From Nageia nagi (taxonomy: Eukaryota > Pinophyta), in the NCBI GenBank assembly GCA_050084985.1, contig JBITNC010000001.1, positions 73,656,001 through 73,720,000 on the forward strand: a stretch of DNA of 64,000 nt. The letters are read 5' to 3'. The notes beneath the pieces are model-generated. The model saw only the letters and a list, made by a program, of their open reading frames with translations, did no database searches and was not told the DNA's origin. Both the position numbers and the translations under genes were made by a program. This document shows, piece by piece, positions 23,430-34,953 of the stretch (positions are counted from its first letter, which is position 1; every line of letters begins with the position of its first letter).

Positions 23430-24360
23430 CTATAAGCTATAGCATCAACTAATTGAGAGTTGGAGCTTTGAGAAGTAGTGATTCCAGGAGAGATTGGAAT
23501 TGCAACATATCTACACTCCTTCATTCCAAAATTTTGTAAGATTTATAATATATACTTAGATTTACTAAGGTAAGTACAATCCTTGTATTGATACACTTGC
23601 ATTCTAAGATAGTAGTGTAAGAGAATAAGATCAATCATTTCAAACATTGCCTTAAGTTTGGATATGCACTCTTGAATGATTTCATCATTATTTCTAGTAA
23701 TCAAAAGATCATCCACATAAAAAAGAATCAAGATCACATCTTTTCCTTGATTGAGCACATATAGATCAGAGTCAAAAAAATACTTGAAGAATCTAATATC
23801 TATAAAGTACCCTAAAATCTTTTTGTACTAGGCTTTAGGTGCTTGCTTAAATCCATACAATAACTTCTTTAGCTTACACATAAAAGACTCTTTACCTTTC
23901 ACAATAAACCCTTTTGCTTTATTTATAAAGATTTCCACATCTAAATCACCATTTAGAAATGCACTTTTGATGTCAAGTTGAAAAAATTTCCATCCTTAAG
24001 TTGTAGAAAGAGCAAGGATAACTCTCATAGTAAGCATCTTTTCCATGGGAGAAAAGGTTTCTTCATAATCTACATTGTATTTTTGAACAAAGCCTTTAGC
24101 TACTAATATTGCCTTATATTTCTCAATATATCCAATTGAATTGAATTTGACCTTGTAAATCTACTTATTGTGAATCACATTCTTTTCATTGGGATAAGGA
24201 ATCAAGTTCCAAGTCTTATTTTTCATAAGTGCATCATACTCAACTTTCATGGCTTCCATTCAACACTTGTGCTTAGAATCTTCTTTGAAGGTTGAGGGCT
24301 CATGCTTTTTGTCAATGTTGGTAATTAAATATTTATTCAAGGTCATTCTCCTTGTTACCC
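23430..24360 (-). pseudogene. Copia-D reverse transcriptase
   Basis: The catalytic block ILILFYVDDLLITRNNDEII is intact in the 71-codon piece 23758-23543. It is followed by LKAMFEMIDLILLHYYLRMQ, where relatives have DLG..H.FLG. Upstream, broken frames show KWVYKVKF-like, AKGFVQKYNVDYEETFSP-like and KSAFLNGDLDVEI-like segments. The enzyme is interrupted by many stops. It is the central pol domain and lies downstream of integrase as in all Copia elements. Confidence 0.85.
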
Positions 24361-24551
24361 TTTATGTTAGAGAATTTTATTCTTGGAGTGACTTATCTAC
24401 ATCAATATCCACTTAGTTAGGAGCAACTAAAGAGTCCTTTAGATCATCAACATCCTCATTTGAAGTAGATTCTTTAGAAAGTTTATTAAACTTTACATCC
24501 TTTGAAATGAACACTTTTATAGGTTGGAGAGTAGAGCCTATAGCGTCTATG

Positions 24552-25330
24552 CTAACTGTCATAACCTACAAAGATGCATTTTTTAGCTCTTTTATCTAAC
24601 TTCTTCCTTTTCTTATAAATAATGTAGGAGAATGCTTCACAACTAAACACCCTAAGGTGAGAAATGTTAGATTTTCTTCCTAACCATGCCTTAAAATGAG
24701 TTTTACTTAGAATGGATTTTATAGGACACCTATTCAAGGTGTAAATAGCAGTGGTCATAGCTTCATTCCATAAGAATTTAGGAAGATTACCTAACATGCA
24801 TATAGCCATCCCTATAATTGTTCTATTTTTTCATTTGGCAACACCATTATATTAAGGAGTATATGGAATTGTAAATTTCCTCTTGATTCTATACTTAGCA
24901 CAATAGTCATTGAACTCATTACTATTATATTCTCCCCCATTATCTGATCTTAAAATCTTGATTTTAAGGTTAATTTGATTCTCAACAAAGGCCTTACAAA
25001 CATTAAAACTCTCAAAAGTTTGATCTTTATGCTTAAGTAGATACCCAAAAGTCATCCTACTAAAGTCATTAATGAATTTTAAGATGTAATATGCTCCTTC
25101 AAGTGACTTATTTTGAAATGGACCCATCAAATTTGAATGCACAAGTTGAAGAGGTTGATATGCTCTTGTTATCTTATCTTTTTCAACTTTTTATCTATGC
25201 ATCTTGCCAAGAATGCACTTCTCACATAAACCAACTGAAGGAGAAATTAAAGGAAAACCTTCCACAAGTTCTTGGTCTTTTATGATTTGAATACTCTTAT
25301 GGTTAAGGTGCCCTAAATGATGGTTCCAAA
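24552..25330 (-). pseudogene. Copia-D integrase
   Basis: The piece 25142-24852 has MHSNLMGPFQNKSLEGAYYI, ILKFINDFSRMTFGYLLKHK, KIKILRSDNGGEYNSNEFND and RKFTIPYTP. These contain the first two acidic residues of the DDE core. The piece 24809-24552 has GNLPKFLWNEAMTTAIYTLN, RCPIKSILSKTHFKAW and LRVFSCEAFSYI. The E of the triad should lie between them at a broken spot (about 24,830). A KCILGKMH-like zinc-finger tail lies at about 25,200. In an intact element the enzyme inserts cDNA into chromosomes. Confidence 0.9.
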
Positions 25331-25739
25331 TATTGTCTTTAGAACACACACTAGAAGCAAGACACATCTTTGATGGAACTTAATCCAAAATGTAGAGGTT
25401 ATCTTTCATAGATCCTTTAACCAAAGTGGTAAGTCCTTTCCTAATGCACTAGGATTGAGAGTAAAACTCAAAAGAGTACCCTTTTTTAGCAACTTGAATC
25501 ATAGAGAGAAGGTTCATCCTTAACTTAGAAATATAGAGAATATTTGTAAGAACTTTTTCAAGAATTAGCACACTCTCAATTCCTTGAACTTCAAGGGTAG
25601 AGTTCTCACCTATCACAACTACATCCTTTTTATACTTATAAAATTTCTCAATGTTTTCTTTTTCAAATCATAGGTGATTAGTGCAATGAAATTCAACAAT
25701 CCATTTAGATGAAAAAGAGCAAGACATGGAGTAGGGCAT

Positions 25740-26735
25740 CGTAGCAAAACTAGCATGAGTATTTTTCTTTTCTTTGTAGTTCTTTACATTTCCATTGCCT
25801 TTGAACTTTTCCTCTTTTTTTTTTTTTTTTTTTTTTAACAATCAATTTTTTGGTGATCTTGAATGCAATAATAGTTACAATTGCTATCAAAATTTTCTTT
25901 AGGATAAAAAGTGTTTGCTTTGCCTTTTCTATCTCTTTGTTTGAAATGATTATTGTTGTCATTATTTCTACTATTATGGTTATGGTTTCTATTATTATTG
26001 TTGCTGTTGTAACCATTATCTTTTTTTTCAAACCTTTTAGAGGAAGAAAGATAATATTTATTTTGATGGTTGAATTTCTTTTTGAAAGAAGCTTTAGTTT
26101 CTTAAAGAGCAACATTATTATCTTTAGGAGAAGAAATCAACCTTTTATTGTTAAGGGTTTTCTCATACTTCAATAGGTGCCTTGAAAGTTTCTTAAGGGA
26201 GAAGACTTCTTTTTCACCATTAAGCATTATTTCCATATCTTTCATAAAATTTTCAAACTTTGAAGATATGATTTGAAGAATGATAAAGACCATGAACTCA
26301 TCATTGATCCAATTGCATCCATAAGCAATAAGTTGGGTCCTTAGGTCAATGATTTTGTTTAAGTAGATAGTCATATTTTTATTTTTCTCTTGATGAGATT
26401 AAAGTAACTTTTGGAGAATGGTAAACCTTATTGAAAAGTTAGAAAAAAGGTAGATTTTCTTAAGCTTATCCCATGCTTCCTTTGCTAAGGTTGAAGAGGA
26501 AATCATCAAGAGCATATCATCTAAAATTGCATGGTAAATCATGGAGGTTGCCAACTCATTCTTTGTGTTGTAAGCTTCTAGTGCCTTCTAATCTATAGGA
26601 GGTACCAAGTTCTCATTCACTATTTGCCATAGATTTCTTTCCTATAATTCAACTCTCATTCATGGTTTCCAAATCCCATAGTTGGGACCATCAAGAATGT
26701 GTTTGGGTAAAAAAGATTCTCCCGTTTGCTACATA
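25740..26735 (-). pseudogene. Copia-D gag with zinc knuckle
   Basis: Minus-strand frames give NLWQIVNENLVPP, YNTKNELATSMIYHAILDDM, EAWDKLKKIYLFSNFS and then the 90-codon piece 26374-26102 with MTIYLNKIIDLRTQLIAYGC and FMVFIILQIISSKFENFMKD. After a stop comes an Asn-rich run, and then CNYYCIQDHQKIDC, a slightly spoiled CCHC knuckle (about 25,880-25,840). A run of T (25,811-25,834; poly-Lys on the minus strand) follows. This protein would form the particle and bind RNA. Confidence 0.8.
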
Positions 26736-26739
26736 AAAA

Positions 26740-29252
26740 TGTAAAATAATAAGCATGTGGTTTCAATAAACAATATTAAATGTTAAATTTTAACCAAGTA
26801 AATAATACATGTTACATTTAGCACTAAATACATGCTTTTTTTTATTCATAAGTGCAAATATTTTACAATTCAAATAATAACCCATGTACCCAAATATATT
26901 TCTCATCTCAAGAATTGTAGATGTAGAGTGACATTATTGAAGCTTATTTTATTATCTAAAATTAAGCTTTGAAATGAATGCCACATAAGAGGAGCCTACG
27001 TACTACTTATCCTCAATTAGTTCTCTTTGGGAAATAATATACTTTCATAAGGAGAAGTACTAGCTATTTTTCAAGGTTCTGACATTCATTGGATCAACCA
27101 AATTATTAATATTGATTAGGTTTCAAGTTATCCTTCTAGATTATTAGGATAATCCTTGAATGAACATGTGGATATGTGGTATCACTATAAACATAAATAT
27201 CCACCTATTGGAGTTAAATCCAAACCAATAAAAGATTTAGGGGCAATTAATAAGTATGAATTTCTCACCACTTGGATCGTCAGATTTAAAGGCTCTAGTC
27301 TACCTATCCTTACCTTATGGCTCCCCAAACAAGTCATGTTATGGAATGTACATATGGATGTGTTAATTTTAGGAAGTTGCTCATATCAATGCTTGTATTT
27401 TTTTTTTTCATAAGCAAATAATGCAAAAAATGAAATATATAGTAAATAGCATAAAACATCATTCATGCAAATATTTGAAACCTAAGTGTCCAATGAGTTT
27501 TGTTTACCAACGTCTAAAGGATATTTTTACATCATCATTTATTTTGCAAAAATCCATTCCATACTTTGCATAAGGATAAATACTCAACATGCATTCTTAA
27601 GTCATATGCATGCATCTTAAAAAATTTTAAGTCCTAAGTATTAACTTAAAAAAAATTAAGTTCTAAGCATTAAAAACATTCATCGTTAACTTAATTAAGT
27701 AAGTATGCATTATCTTATTAATTTGCATAAGAAATTTGTCAATTATAACATGCAATAATTTCCAAAGTTGCATTTAAAAGACACTTAATATGCTTCCAAA
27801 AAATTAAGTGATAGACATTCATCCATTCATGCAATATACAATAATTTGCATAAGTTAATTTTTTTTTTTAATAGGCAAACACATAAGAGACATTCACTTG
27901 ATTCTAAGTGTTGGATATGGATTAATTGCACAATTTAATCAAAAATAAAAATAAACAAGCATCATTTCCATAATTTGTAATTTAAGTAAAAAAAAAGGTC
28001 CATAAGATTTCCCCCTCTTTTGTTTACTTAAAAAAAGGATCTTGATCTTGATTATTTCAATGATCACTTTAGGAAATAAGAGCTTATTGTATAATCACTC
28101 TTAACTTTTAGGAGAAAGAAATTAACTTTAAGAAAATTATGTCAAATTCCTACCAAAAAAAATTAAGTATTAATTCCCTTAAGTGTAATGCCTAAATCAT
28201 TTATCTTTTTAGAGAAAAAATACCTTATATAGCTTCAAATATTTACTTTAAATAATTAGAGTTTACTCAAAGTAAATCACCCCCTTTCTCTTTTTTTTTT
28301 TCCTTTTTTTTTAAAATACTCCTATGTCTTAAGATACTATATAATGAGATTTGATTTTGGTTAAACCTTTTCAATAAGGAAAATGTACTAAGTCTACAAA
28401 AAATTAAATGAAAGGCGGATGCAAACTTAATGCTATGTTTGAATTCTTACTCCATGCAACTCAAAGGAATAAGTAAAAATAGGTTGAATAGGGAAAAAAG
28501 TACTAAAGTTTGAGCAAAAAAAAAAAAAACATAAGGGAATGGCTACCAAAGTAAAGGGAGTGGGTGGCAGTATACATGAAGGTGGAGGTGAAAATGTGGC
28601 CATAAGGATTGAGAGGGCTGCAAGAGCCAAGAGGGCCACAAGGGCCATTGGGTTTTTGATTTTTATTTATTTTTAGGCAATCAGTAGTAAGGCAATGGGA
28701 GGAGAGGCCAATAGGTAGAAGGTTGTGAGGACCAACTAAAGAGTGGAGAGCAAAGAAGAAAAATTCTTAGGTCCAAGTGAGGAGGAGGTCGATGGGAAGA
28801 AGGCCATGAAGGCTAAGCGAAGAGTGGAGAGTGAAGAAGAAAATGCTCAGGTCTAAGTGAAGAGGAGGTCAATGGGAAGAAGGTTTCAAGGGCCAAGAAA
28901 AGAGTGGAGAGTAAAGAAAAAAAATGCTTAGGTAATGAGGGTCCATTAGGTAATAGAGAGAGGCTGCATGGGGCCACTAGGCGATGGAGCTAGGTCATGA
29001 GGGGTAGTTGGGAGGTAGAGATTGTGAAGGAGAGGTGGGGTTAGTGATCAAATCCTTTCTGTTATCTTGAAAAGGTTATGCATGGGATTTTTACCTTCCT
29101 TTGAGTTTACCTCAATAAGACATCAAAAAAATGAAGGAAGAAGACCTCCAAGTTGAATAAGGATCATAAAGATTTAGCTTCCACACTAAGAAGAAGAGCT
29201 TTGACACCAAGGTTGTGAAGAGAAGCTTTCAAGTGGATTTGATACCAATTTG
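26740..29252 (-). other. Copia-D leader with GA-rich tandem repeat
   Basis: This is non-coding sequence between 5' LTR and gag. It is AT-rich at 26.8-28.4 kb. At about 28,685-28,935 it becomes G/A-rich on the plus strand, with an ~80-bp unit (GAGTGGAGAG ... GGGAAGAAGG) starting at 28741, 28822 and 28902. The primer site lies at the right edge (minus strand TTGGTATCAAATCC, about 29,238-29,251). Open frames at 27156-27413 and 28648-28433 have no family signature. Confidence 0.6.
28685..28935 (+). repeat. ~80-bp GA-rich tandem repeat in Copia-D leader
   Basis: The landmark GAGTGGAGAG occurs at 28741, 28822 and 28902, giving a period of 80-81 bp, each followed by GGTC(C/T)AAGTGA(G/A)GAGGAGGTC in the first two units. 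A partial unit precedes it. Confidence 0.85.
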
Positions 29253-29710
29253 AAGGAACTAACACTAACAAGATAATTTTTAATCAACTAAGATCACATG
29301 AAAGCTCATAATAAGTTCTAACAAACTCATAAATCAATTTCACAACACAAGATGTAAGTGGTTCTTCCAACTAGAAGTACATCCACTAACTAGATCTTTT
29401 CTTCAATCATAAATACAACTCTCTTACAATTTTCCTAATCTCAACTCCTACACTTCTATTCTATAGCATAACTTTACTCTATAATTGGTGTGTGATCACA
29501 AAGAGGGATCCCTCTATTTATAGGCCAAAATCTCTCTTTGGATCACCTTTTTATCTGATATACAAAAGCATGACATGCACATCCTTTTACCCAAGGGGCA
29601 TGCTCATGACATGGAGTGTGGGATAAGTTACATTATCATATATTCACTTAAATACTTAGGGTATAAAATGATACCCTTAAGTATTAGTGAACTTACATAG
29701 AGGATTTAAT
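29253..29710 (-). repeat. Copia-D 5' LTR, inner part (interrupted)
   Basis: It starts TGAAGGAACTAACAC next to the primer site and matches 21482-21945. It stops at TTAAT (29706-29710), the target duplication of Copia-E. Confidence 0.9.
29706..29710 (+). repeat. Copia-E target duplication, left copy
   Basis: TTAAT here and at 34913-34917 bracket the element exactly. Confidence 0.9.
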
Positions 29711-30181
29711 TGAGAGAAATAATGGAGCTTGCTGTCCATGGTTTATTAATGTCAATATATAGCCTTGGGTTCTCAATAATGGAATCCATAAGGTTTACAA
29801 ACTTACAAACAAGAAGTTAGAGAATTTACCATTCTCAACAACACTACAAACCATAGCCATCTTAGTCCAAGAGAAGTAGCTAAACATGTGATTACAATAC
29901 TCCAAACATAGCTTAAAACATGCCTAATATGATGACAAATAAACCCCTAAAGTATGAAGATGAAATAGTACTTAACAAGAAAGTTATTACAAAAACAAAC
30001 ACATTCTACCCACACACTATCATTTTCTCTACACAGTGATCGATAGCGATCGGATAAGATCGGTGACGATTGGCGACAAGGTGGTAATGATGATCGGTGG
30101 CAATTGGTTGCGATCTCTATCATAGGTGGATTTATTCCAGAACATTGTAAAAACACATATTATGGAGTCAAAACTCCAACA
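29711..30181 (-). repeat. Copia-E 3' LTR
   Basis: 471 bp, TGAGAGAAATAATGG to AACTCCAACA. Compared with the 461-bp partner it has a 10-base insertion (GATAAGATCG-like) at about 30,050 and scattered substitutions. Confidence 0.95.
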
Positions 30182-30234
30182 TGCTCCCCTTTGATGCTGA
30201 GGGGACTAACTAGTAGGTCTCTCAGTATCATAAA

Positions 30235-33200
30235 CTAAGTTTTGTTTACTCCTTTGGTAAATAAATCTACTATATTCTCTTGGTGTTGATGTGTTCCAAA
30301 TCAATAATCTTCTTCTCCACCATGTCTCTAATGAAATGGTATTTCATATCAAAATGTTTGGACCTGTTATGATGTACTATATTGTTTGCAAGTTGAATTG
30401 CACTAGCATTATCACAAAACAACTTAGTAGCATCTCTTTGTTGCTCACCAAGTTCTTCAAGAATATTTCTCAACCATAATGCTTGGGTGCTTGCACTTGT
30501 GATTGCAATGTATTCTACCTTTGTAGAAGATAGTGCAATAGTTGGTTGCTTCTTAGAACTCCATGTGATTAGTCCTAATCTAATGTTGAAGCAATTTCCA
30601 GAAGTAGACTTTCTATCCTCAATATTGCTTCCCCAATCTGAATCACTATAGCCAACAAGTTTCACCTTGCTTCCTTTGTAGTAATGGATGCCAAAACCAA
30701 TAGTGCCTTTGATGTACCTCATGATCCTCTTGGTAGCCTTCATGTGAGTCTCGGTAGGTTCACTCATGTACCTAGAAACAAAAGAAATAGTACATGCAAT
30801 ATTTGGATGAGTATTAGTGAGAAACATAAGACTCCCAACCATACTCCTATATATGGTGACATCTACCCTTTCACTACCATCTTCCTTACTCAATAACTCC
30901 CCATGAGCAATTGGAGTAGGAACTGGTTTACAATTTTCCATGCCATATTTGGACAACATATCTTTGGCATATTTGGTTTGAAAAATAAAAATTTCTCTAT
31001 CATTTTGATACACTTCCATACCTAGGAAATAATGCATGAGACCTAGGTCTTTCATATCAAACTCTTTCATCATAGACTCTTTAAACTCTTCATTCATCCT
31101 ATCATTGCTTCCCATGTAAATTAAATCATCTACATACAAGCATACAATCATAATATCATTACATTTTTTAAAATAATAGAGAGTAGGCTCACTCTTGCTT
31201 TTCACAAGACCATATTGATGAAAGTATCCATCAATCCTTGAGTACCAAGCTCTAGGAGCTTGTTTGAGGCCATACAAGGCCTTCTTCAATTTGTAGACCA
31301 TGTCCTCTTTGGCTTTGATCTCAAATCCTTGAGGTTGTTGTACATATACCTCTTCTTGTATGTATCCATTCAAGAATGCACTCTTCACATCAAGGTGATG
31401 CACTCTCCATCCTTTTTGGGTAGCCAAGGATAGAACCAATCTAATTGTCTCTTGCCTTACAATGGGTGCAAAAGTCTCCTCATAATCAATGCCATACTTT
31501 TGAGTGAAACCTTTTGCCACTAGTCTTGCTTTGTGTTTTTGAATAGTGCCATTTGCATTATACTTTGTCTTGTAGACCCACTTGGAGCCTACTACCTTCT
31601 TTCCTTGTGGAAGCTCAACTAGCTCCCAAGTATCATTTTTCTTGATGGAGTCCATCTCCTCTTACATTGCTTTCATCCACAAATCATTAGTACATGCAAT
31701 TTCATAACAAGAAGGTTCAACATTAATTATACTCATCAAATCATAATTTACCACATCACCTTTTGATTCACCATCATTGCTATCTCCCTACAAGTGCATA
31801 TTTTGAAGATTATTAACAACACTTTCCATTTCTTTAGCTTGTGCTCTTGTTATTCTTTTGCCAAAATTTTGATCAAGCATTTGTGATGATGGATGATCAA
31901 TCAAAAATTGCTTATGTTTCTTTAAATTTATTTTTGCTTCCTTCAAAGAACCATCACTTGAGGATTTTGAACTTGGTGAAGAACATGGGCTATAATTGGA
32001 AGAACTTACTTGATTGCCATCTTGAGGTATCTTTGCTTGCTTGAGCTGAATCTTTGCTTGCACATTTGGAGAGCCACTATCATTGGAATCACCATCCAAA
32101 TAGTATTTTTTATGACCCCATGCTCCCCCTTCATCAAAAATCACATCTCTAGATACAATAAGCTTTTTAGTTTTTGGATTGTACAATCTCCATGCTTTGG
32201 TATTTTCATAATACCCAATAAAGATACGTGGTTCACTTTTTGCATCAAGATTTTGCCTATTTTCTTTTGGAACATGAGCATAGGCTAAACAACCAAAAAC
32301 TTTCAAATGTGCAATAGTTGGCTTTTTGCCATACCAAGCTTCATATGGTGTCACCCCATCCAAACTAGAGGTAGGACATCTATTCAAGAGATACATGGCT
32401 GTCCTAATTGCCTCCCCCCAATACATATTTGATAAATTCTTAGTTTGGAGCATACTTCTAGCCATATTATTCAAGGTTCTATTCTTTCTTTCAGCCACTC
32501 CATTTTGTTGTGGTGTGTATGCACTTGTTAATTGCCTTTTAATTCCATAATTATTACAAAAATTGAAGAATTCATTGGAACAAAATTCACCTCCTCTATC
32601 ACTTCTTAAACACTTGATTGCATACCCACTTTCATTTTCCACTTTTATTTTGAATTCTTTGAATTTATCAAATGTCTCATCTTTAGTTTTCAAGAGGTAC
32701 ACCCAACACATTCTTGAAATATCATCAATGAAAGTGAGGAAGTAGTAGTTCTTACCAAGACTTTGAGTTTGCATAGGTCCACACAAATCACTATGCACCA
32801 ATTGTAGGGGATAGGAAGCCCTCCATGCTTGATCTTTTGGAAAGATTTCCCTTGAATGCTTTCCCAATACACATCCTTCACAAATCTTCTTTGGATCATC
32901 TACTTTTGGAAGCCCATAAACCATCTCTTGAGAAGCCAATGTCTTCAAACTTGAGAAATTTAAATGCTCATATCTCAAGTGCCACAACCAATTTTTATTA
33001 TCAATATCCACATGTGCAAAATTGGTACCTTGCTCCCCAAATTTGAGAGAGAACAATCTATTTTTGGTCATTGGAATAGTAGTAACAAGCCTATTCCCAC
33101 TATCAAAAATCTTGTGAGCATTCTTTTCAAATAAAAGACTATAATTGTGCTCCATCATTTGACCAACACTCAAGAGATTATGCTTCAAATTGGGAATATG

Positions 33201-34319
33201 ATAAACATCCTTTACCTTCTTAATACCTTCTTTGGTGTGCACATCCATAGCTCTAATGCCTTCAACATGCAAGGCTTTATCATCTCCAAGAGTGATCTTG
33301 GACTTATATGAGTTATTGATTGAAGAAAATAATTCTCCATTACCAGTCATATGATTGCTACAATTAGTATCAAGAAGCCATGTTTATCCCATGATTTGAT
33401 AAGATTTTCCATATGAAAAGAAGAGTGAGGAAGGCTCTCCTTCTTCTCCATAGTTTGCACTCTCCTTTACTTCATTTGCAGCCTTTGTTCTACACTCTTT
33501 CTCAAAGTGTCCATATCTATGGCAATAGTAACATTGCTTCTTACTTTTATCACCTCTTCCACTTCCTCTACCTTGAGGACCTTTTCTTCCTCTTTCTCTT
33601 CCTCTAAAGGGATATCTTCCTCTACCTCTTCCATGGCCTTTGGCTTGGCCACTAGTTTCACCTTCTTTGGATGAAAAAGCTTTTTCTTCCATGCCTCCAA
33701 GACGTAGAGTTGAAGAAAACCTTTCCTCATGAGACATTAATGATCCTATGAGCTGATCATAGGTGAGAGTAGATAGATCCTTACTCTCCTCAATCACAAT
33801 GGAGACTTGGGTCCACTTGGGAAAAAGTGTTCTCAACACCTTTTTGACAATCACCTCATTCTCTACTTCTTCTCTAAGGGTTCTCATTTTGTCTACACAA
33901 ATCTTGGCTCTCAAACAATAGTCTCCAACCATCTCATCTTCTCTCATCTTGAGATTTTCAAACTCCATTTTGAGAGTTTGCAACCTCACTTGCTTGACTT
34001 GTTTGCTACCTTCATAGCTCTCCTTCAAGACTTTCCAAGCTTCTTAGGCTGAAGTGCAACTTGTGATTCTTGTATAAATGGATTCATCTAAGGTAGCTTG
34101 AATGAAGTGCATTGCCATGCTATTCTTCTTTTGTGCCTCCTTCAAAGTTTGCTTTTGGGTAGTTGGAACTAGACTCCAATCAGTAGGTTCAACATAGCCT
34201 TCTTCTATGATATCCCAATAGCCTTTACCAATGAGCAAATACCTCATTTTGGTAGACCAATAATCATAGTTCTCTCCTTTGAATTTTGGAATTGGAACAT
34301 TCCCATTTGAATTTGCCAT
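30235..34319 (-). pseudogene. Copia-E gag-pol polyprotein, lightly disabled
   Basis: I place the start at the ATG at 34319 (MANSNGNVPIPKFKG), just inside the primer site. In order: gag with LKMEFENLKMREDEMVGDY; RGRGRYPFRGRERGR-type basic run; zinc knuckle CYYCHRYGHFEKEC (about 33,530-33,490); protease WLLDTNCSNHM (Asn where relatives mostly have Gly); integrase with HLRYEH..C..C finger, FLTFIDDISRM, CLRSDRGGEFCSNEF and NGVAERKNRTL; RT with KSAFLNGYIQEEVYVQQ and CLYVDDLIYMGSN; and RNase H with GYSDSDWGSNIEDRKSTSGN. In-frame stops lie at 34044 (TAA), 33384 (TAA), 31788 (TAG) and 31662 (TAA), all in one frame. A one-base loss near 30,272 shifts the last dozen codons (IVDLFTKGVNKT). The length, about 1,360 codons, is normal for Copia. 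Confidence 0.95.
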
Positions 34320-34451
34320 TGCTACAATCACAATTGATAATCTTCTTCCAAGAGTTGTTGGATCCTCCTCAAATGAAGCTTTCAAAACTTCATACAAGTC
34401 ACCTCACTCACTACTCAATCCCAATAGATTGAACTAGCTCTGATACCATGA

Positions 34452-34912
34452 TGAGAGAAATAATGGAGCTTGCTGTCCATGGTTTATTGATGTCAATATA
34501 TAGCCTTGGGTTCTCAATAATGGAATCCACAAGGTTTACAAACTTAAAAATAAGAAGTTAGAGAATTTACCATTCTCAACAACACTAGAAACCATAGCCA
34601 TGTCATTCCAAGAGAAGTAGCTAAACATGTGATTACAATACTCCAAACATAGCTTAAAACATGCCTAATACGATGACAAATAAACCCCTAAAGTATGAAG
34701 ATGAAATAGTACTTAACAAGAAAGTTATTACAAAAACAAACACATTCTACCCGCACACTATCATTTTCTCTACACAGTGATCGATAGCGATCGATGACGA
34801 TTGGCGGCAAGGTGGTAATGATGATCGATGGCAATCGGTTGCGATCTCTATCATAGGCGAATTTATTCCAAAACATTGCAAAAATACATATTATGGAGTC
34901 AAAACTCCAACA
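34452..34912 (-). repeat. Copia-E 5' LTR
   Basis: 461 bp, same ends as 29711-30181. It abuts the primer site at 34439-34450 and the TTAAT duplication at 34913. Confidence 0.95.
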
Positions 34913-34917
34913 TTAAT
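34913..34917 (+). repeat. Copia-E target duplication, right copy
   Basis: TTAAT, identical to 29706-29710. Confidence 0.9.
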
Positions 34918-34953
34918 ACAAACCTTTACAATAATGCATTATACATTCCAATA
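34918..34953 (-). repeat. Copia-D 5' LTR, outer 36 bp (after Copia-E)
   Basis: ACAAACCTTTACAATAATGC and the following CATTATACATTCCAATA-type end complete the LTR, corresponding to the last bases of 21482-21975. Confidence 0.85.

Larger units (their letters stand above)
29711..34912 (-). mobile_element. Copia-E: nearly intact Copia element inside Copia-D LTR
   Basis: This 5,202-bp element has LTRs 29711-30181 and 34452-34912 in close agreement, a perfect TTAAT target duplication, a primer site (minus strand TGGTATCAGAGC, complement at 34439-34450) and a polypurine run (minus AAAGGGGAGCA beside 30182). One minus-strand frame of about 4.05 kb covers gag, protease, integrase, RT and RNase H with only four stops and one late frameshift. 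It is the best preserved coding element in the window, and because it lies inside Copia-D it is younger than Copia-D. Confidence 0.95.
21482..34953 (-). mobile_element. Copia-D: full-length decayed Copia element inside Gypsy-C gag
   Basis: The LTRs are at 21482-21975 and, split by Copia-E, at 29253-29710 plus 34918-34953. The minus strand carries gag, zinc-knuckle region, integrase, reverse transcriptase and RNase H between about 26.7 and 22.7 kb. A long leader of about 2.5 kb (26.75-29.25 kb) with GA-rich tandem repeats separates the 5' LTR from gag. The frames contain many stops, so it is inactive. It inserted into Gypsy-C and was later hit in its 5' LTR by Copia-E. Confidence 0.9.

Noticed and set aside
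25850-26176. Plus-strand 108-codon hydrophobic frame
   Set aside because: It is the antisense shadow of the Asn-rich and Lys-rich end of Copia-D gag.
27156-27413. 85-codon plus-strand frame in the Copia-D leader
   Set aside because: No signal of coding, no family motif and opposite to the element.
28433-28648. Leu/Ala-rich minus-strand frame
   Set aside because: It comes from the GA-rich tandem repeat region; composition only.
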